This document shows, in pieces, positions 60,630 through 64,000 of a DNA stretch of 64,000 nt. This DNA comes from Phycisphaerae bacterium. GTDB taxonomy: Bacteria > Planctomycetota > Phycisphaerae > UBA1845. The stretch's first letter is position 1. Each line of letters starts with the position of its first letter. The notes beneath the pieces were generated by a model. It was not told where the DNA came from, did no database searches, and worked only from the letters and a program-made list of their open reading frames with translations. The stretch lies in NCBI GenBank assembly GCA_013360585.1, contig JABWBH010000008.1, forward strand, positions 47,960-111,959, given 5' to 3'. The position numbers were made by a program, and so were the translations under genes.

Positions 60630-63608
60630 ATGGCGGCTGCGGGGAAGCTCGTTTACTCGTTCGGCAGGGGAAAGGCGGAAGGACGGGGCGATCAGAAGCT
60701 GCTGCTCGGCGGCAAGGGCGCCGGACTGGCGGAAATGACGCGGATCGGGCTGCCGGTTCCCGCGGGGTTCACGATCACGACCACGACATGCGAGGCTTAT
60801 CTGAAGTCGGGAGGGACGTGGCCGCGAGGACTTGAGGCGCAGGTCCGCGACGGGGTTCGAGAGCTTGAGCGCCTGACGAAGAAGAAGCTCGGCGGCGCGA
60901 AGGATCCCCTGCTCGTGTCGGTGCGCAGTGGGGCGGCGCGCTCGATGCCGGGCATGATGGAGACGATCCTCAACCTCGGGCTTAATGACGAATCCGTCGA
61001 GGGGCTGGCGAAGGCGTCGGGCAACCGCCGCTTCGCCTTCGACTCGTACCGCCGCTTCATCACGATGTACGGCGCGACCGCCCGCGGGATCGAGCGGCAC
61101 AAGTTCGACGCGGCCTTCGACATGGTTAAGGAGGAGGTCACGCGCCTGCGCCTCGCCCGCCGCGCCGAAGAACCCGTCCTCGACACGGACGTGAACGCCG
61201 AGGAGCTTGAGCGCCTTGTCGGGTTCCTGAAGAACATTTACCGCGAGGCGACGGGCGAGGAGTTCCCGCAGGATCCTTTCGACCAGCTTCGCGGCGCGAT
61301 CAACGCGGTCTTCAACTCCTGGAACGCGGAAAAAGCCGTCACCTACCGCCGCGTCGAGAACATCGCCGACCTCAACGGCACCGCGGTCAACGTCGTTCAG
61401 ATGGTCTTCGGAAACATGGGCGACGACTCGGGGACCGGCGTCTGCTTCACGCGCGACCCCAGCACCGGCGAGCGCGTCTTCTACGGCGACCTGCTCATCA
61501 ACGCCCAGGGCGAGGACGTCGTCGCCGGCATCCGCACCCCCGTCCCCCTGGACCGTCTGCGCGAGCTGATGCCCGAGGCCTACGACCAGCTCGAGGCCGT
61601 CCGCGTCATGCTCGAAGTGCATTACCAGGACATGCAGGATCTCGAATTCACGATCGAGCGCGGAACGCTTTACATGCTGCAATGCCGCTCGGGGAAGCGC
61701 TCGCCTGCGGCGACCTTCAAGATCGCCGTCGATCAGGCGACGACGGGCGTGGTGGACGCGGCGGCGGCGCGACGCCTCGTCAAGAAGCGCTACCTGCCCG
61801 CGCGATATGCGAAGGCGGCGTCGAAACCGATCCTCACGAAGGCGCAGGCCGTCCAGCGCATCACGCCGACGGACATCGAACGCCTCTTTTATCCGATCAT
61901 CGACCCCGCGATCGCTCGTGACGCGCTCGAGCGACAGCTTCTGTGCGAGGGCATCAACGCCGTGCCCGGTGCAGCGGGCGGGCAGGTCGTCTTCTCCGCG
62001 CACGAGGCCGAGCGTCGCGCGGCAGGAGGGACGGCCGTCGTGCTCGTACGCAAGGAGACGTCGCCGGAGGACGTCGGCGGCATGCACGCCGCGGCGGGGA
62101 TTCTCACCGCCACCGGCGGAAAGACCTCGCACGCGGCGGTGGTCGCGCGCGGCTGGGGCAAGTGCTGCATCGTCGGATGCGCAGCGCTGAACATCGACGA
62201 GCGCGCCCGGACGGTCTCGGTGAACGGGCGGACGCTGCGCGAAGGCGACGCGATCACGCTGGACGGAACCAGCGGGCGGGTCTACGAGGGATCGCTCCCC
62301 CTGGTGCGTCCGACCGCGCCGCCGGAGTTCGAGACGCTTCTGTCCTGGTGCGACGACCTGCGCCGCCTTCGCGTGCGCACCAACGCCGACACCCCGGAGG
62401 ACGCGCGCCGGGCGGTCGAGTTCGGCGCGGAGGGCATCGGTTTGTGCCGCACGGAGCACATGTTCTTCGCCACGACCGAGCGGCAACTGGCGATTCAGGA
62501 GATGATCGTCGCCGAGTCAGGCGAACAGCGCGTCGCGGCGCTGGAGAAACTCCTCCCGTATCAGCGCGAGGACTTCGTCGGCATCTTTGAGGCGATGAAC
62601 GGACGACCGGTTACGATCCGCCTCATCGATCCGCCGCTGCACGAATTCGTGCCGAAATCGCGGGAGCAGGCCGAGGCGCTGGCCCGCGTCACCGGGCTTT
62701 CCGCGGATCACATCCTGCGCCGCAGCGAGCAGCTTCACGAGGCCAACCCGATGCTGGGGCATCGCGGCTGCCGCCTGTGCATCACCTACCCGGAGATTCT
62801 CGACATGCAGGTCCGGGCGATCATCGAGGCGGCGCTCCAGTGCCAGCGCAACGGCACCCCCGTCGCCCCGGAGATCATGATCCCGCTGACGATGGACGGG
62901 AAGGAGATGCGCCTGCTGGCCGGTCGCGTACGCGAAGTGGCGGAGCGTGTGATCGCCAGCCGCGCAGCAGAGGCCGCATCGTCAAACAACGGCGTCCTGT
63001 CGACAGCCCACGCCGCGCCGTCGAAGAAGAGCGGTCGTGGGGGCCGAGCCGGCGGCTTGAATTACCTGGTCGGCACGATGATCGAAGTACCTCGCGCGGC
63101 ACTGCTGGCGGACGAAGTGGCGGCGTCCTCGGATTTCTTCAGCTTCGGAACCAACGACCTGACCCAGATGACGATGGGCCTGTCGCGCGACGACGCGGGG
63201 CGGTTCCTCCCCGACTACGTGGACAAGGACAAGGCCGCCGTCTTCCCCGCCGATCCGTTTCAATCGCTGGACGCGGCGGGCGTGGGGAAACTGGTCGAGC
63301 TGGCCTGTCGCCTCGGACGCCAGACGCGCCGGGATCTGAAGCTCGGCGTCTGCGGCGAACACGGCGGCGACCCGGACTCGATCCGCTTCTTCCACGCCGT
63401 CGGACTGGACTACGTCTCCTGCAGCCCCTTCCGCGTCCCCGTCGCCCGCCTCGCCGCCGCCCAGGCGACGCTCGCGGACCGCGGCGGCGCCCGAGCCTCA
63501 ACATCACGATCACGCGCGAAAGACGGCGGGAAAAAGCGCGCCAAACCGAACACCAACAAACCGCGCGGCAGGAAGCCGCGCGGAAAAAAACCGAGCCGCG
63601 CCCGTTAG
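60630..63608 (+). CDS. ppdK: Pyruvate, phosphate dikinase with internal insert and basic tail
   Basis: The N-terminal ATP-grasp domain is 'KLVYSFGRGKA ... LLLGGKGAGLAEMTRIGLPVPAGFTITTTTC' with 'SVRSGAARSMPGMMETILNLGLN'. The phosphohistidine domain carries GGKTSHAAVVARGWGKCCIVG (His about residue 501). The PEP/pyruvate TIM barrel has 'GIGLCRTEHMFF', 'LVGTMIEVPRAAL', 'SFGTNDLTQMTMGLSRDDAG' and the catalytic Cys in LGVCGEHGGDP (about residue 907). It interconverts pyruvate, ATP and Pi with PEP, AMP and PPi. GGGAG lies 7 nt before ATG 60630. It is about 100 residues longer than usual: a low-complexity insert (about residues 773-810, Ala/Ser/Lys/Gly) before the barrel's 'LNYLVG', and a Lys/Arg/Pro-rich tail of about 35 residues. 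The final codons and stop lie in a dispersed repeat. Confidence 0.96.
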   Translation: MAAAGKLVYSFGRGKAEGRGDQKLLLGGKGAGLAEMTRIGLPVPAGFTITTTTCEAYLKSGGTWPRGLEAQVRDGVRELERLTKKKLGGAKDPLLVSVRSGAARSMPGMMETILNLGLNDESVEGLAKASGNRRFAFDSYRRFITMYGATARGIERHKFDAAFDMVKEEVTRLRLARRAEEPVLDTDVNAEELERLVGFLKNIYREATGEEFPQDPFDQLRGAINAVFNSWNAEKAVTYRRVENIADLNGTAVNVVQMVFGNMGDDSGTGVCFTRDPSTGERVFYGDLLINAQGEDVVAGIRTPVPLDRLRELMPEAYDQLEAVRVMLEVHYQDMQDLEFTIERGTLYMLQCRSGKRSPAATFKIAVDQATTGVVDAAAARRLVKKRYLPARYAKAASKPILTKAQAVQRITPTDIERLFYPIIDPAIARDALERQLLCEGINAVPGAAGGQVVFSAHEAERRAAGGTAVVLVRKETSPEDVGGMHAAAGILTATGGKTSHAAVVARGWGKCCIVGCAALNIDERARTVSVNGRTLREGDAITLDGTSGRVYEGSLPLVRPTAPPEFETLLSWCDDLRRLRVRTNADTPEDARRAVEFGAEGIGLCRTEHMFFATTERQLAIQEMIVAESGEQRVAALEKLLPYQREDFVGIFEAMNGRPVTIRLIDPPLHEFVPKSREQAEALARVTGLSADHILRRSEQLHEANPMLGHRGCRLCITYPEILDMQVRAIIEAALQCQRNGTPVAPEIMIPLTMDGKEMRLLAGRVREVAERVIASRAAEAASSNNGVLSTAHAAPSKKSGRGGRAGGLNYLVGTMIEVPRAALLADEVAASSDFFSFGTNDLTQMTMGLSRDDAGRFLPDYVDKDKAAVFPADPFQSLDAAGVGKLVELACRLGRQTRRDLKLGVCGEHGGDPDSIRFFHAVGLDYVSCSPFRVPVARLAAAQATLADRGGARASTSRSRAKDGGKKRAKPNTNKPRGRKPRGKKPSRAR

Positions 63609-63655
63609 GAAGCGGGTTACGGCAGGATACCAACCCGCGCCCGTTAGGAAGCGGG
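63596..63655. repeat. Dispersed repeat GCGCCCGTTAGGAAGCGGG, two copies
   Basis: The 21-base core starting CCGCGCCCGTTAGGAAGCGG is identical at 63596-63616 and 63635-63655, direct orientation, 39 bp apart. The first copy contains the ppdK stop codon (TAG 63606-63608). Shorter relatives with GAGCCG[CT]GCCCG occur at 3765, 51163 and 51480. Confidence 0.85.
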
Positions 63656-63660
63656 ATTCA

Positions 63661-63740
63661 GGATGTATGATTTCGGATTCCGGATTGGCGCTGTCGCGCC
63701 GGCGGCACATCCGACATTGCGCGTCCGAAATCGCACATCC
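63661..63740. repeat. Inverted repeat, 17-bp arms
   Basis: GGATGTATGATTTCGGA (63661-63677) and TCCGAAATCGCACATCC (63724-63740) are reverse complements at 15 of 17 positions, with a further GC-rich palindrome (GGCGC ... GCGCC) inside. No gene is seen in 63609-63901. Confidence 0.75.
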
Positions 63741-63901
63741 AAGTTCCAACATGCTCCGCCCCGCGCCCGCCTGCCCGAATGAAGATCACGCCGGCGCACA
63801 CGAGCATCCCCTTGAAAGGACACCCGCGCGCCGGCGCGCAATGAGGGGGGAATCCATCGCTTCAGACACGATGCCGGTCGGCACAGCTCTGTATTTGATC
63901 T

Positions 63902-64000
63902 CTACCGGCAACGCTTGCAGTTGCGCGGCGGAGCGTCGCAGCCGACCAGATCAGCGCTGACCTTGCAGGCCGCGCCGTTCGGGCAGGCGTTGAAACCACG
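63902..64000 (-). CDS. C-terminal end of a Cys-rich protein (runs off the right edge)
   Basis: The minus-strand frame is open from base 64000 to TAG at 63902-63904, 32 codons: ...FNACPNGAACKVSADLVGCD, then APPRNCKRCR. Five Cys in 32 residues with ordinary composition for the rest suggest a real secreted or metal-binding protein end. The bulk of the gene lies beyond the window, so no family is assigned. Confidence 0.45.
   Translation of the reverse strand, partial: RGFNACPNGAACKVSADLVGCDAPPRNCKRCR

Overview
This is a 64-kb stretch of a GC-rich bacterial chromosome, most probably from the Planctomycetota (a Phycisphaerae-like or related lineage). The lineage is an inference. It rests on the dockerin-like tail of the secreted subtilase, the many orphan secreted proteins with signal peptides, the TlpA protein with carboxypeptidase-regulatory repeats, an orphan TPR-secretin, a VIT/VWA protein, and short intergenic palindromes. 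Outer-membrane genes (LptD, TolC-like lipoprotein, secretin, heptosyltransferase-like and ADP-heptose-synthase-like enzymes) point to a diderm envelope with some form of LPS or heptose glycan. The genes are mostly housekeeping. There is no phage, no CRISPR array and no intact insertion sequence.

Layout. 1-9101: 3' part of ftsK, a lipoprotein glycosyl-hydrolase-like enzyme, a HemW/coproporphyrinogen-dehydrogenase-like radical SAM enzyme (minus strand), a very small gene with its own terminator (minus), and a three-gene HlyD/ABC-2 exporter operon. 9202-9555: tmRNA (ssrA) with a readable 13-residue tag (ANLNGNYSYAMAA) and a transposase fragment just behind its 3' end. 9930-12941: divergent subtilase/dockerin protein and SGNH hydrolase. 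13734-19533 (minus): small protein, metal-permease/HflK fusion, hflC, hflK, thiolase, probably one operon. 19866-19939: tRNA-Asp(GUC). 20027-28375: OFA-type MFS transporter, FGGY pentulose kinase, secreted protein with an intrinsic terminator, then lptD with a clear promoter. 28548-37037: exported RidA-like protein, TlpA-like protein, TPR-secretin, VIT/VWA protein.

37251-45978: murJ-mutM, a small DUF2007-like protein antisense to the mutM tail, a TolC-type lipoprotein, sirtuin-thiamine phosphate synthase-zinc-ribbon membrane protein, and a secreted beta-helix protein. 46239-50312: nucleotidyltransferase/PfkB fusion (HldE domains in inverted order), CBS-domain protein, polytopic glycosyltransferase-like protein. 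50453-56100: secreted protein, MFS transporter, and a metB-like/hom methionine-pathway pair behind a strong promoter with a leader of about 320 nt. 56350-63608: cupredoxin, SulP transporter, glycosyltransferase family 9 enzyme, and pyruvate phosphate dikinase with a basic tail. 63902-64000: the C-terminal end of a Cys-rich protein that runs off the right edge.

Most noteworthy: (i) the predicted metal permease fused to an SPFH/HflK domain, upstream of hflC-hflK; (ii) a shared C-terminal domain of about 65-75 residues, ending in a Cys motif, on three unrelated secreted proteins; (iii) the HldE-like fusion in reversed domain order; (iv) the 51-residue Asp/Cys-containing protein whose last codons form one arm of its own terminator; (v) several dispersed palindromic repeats, one of which supplies the stop codon of the pyruvate phosphate dikinase gene. 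Start codons were re-chosen in many genes from Shine-Dalgarno sequences, signal peptides, ATGA overlaps and promoters. These choices are inferences, stated per gene.
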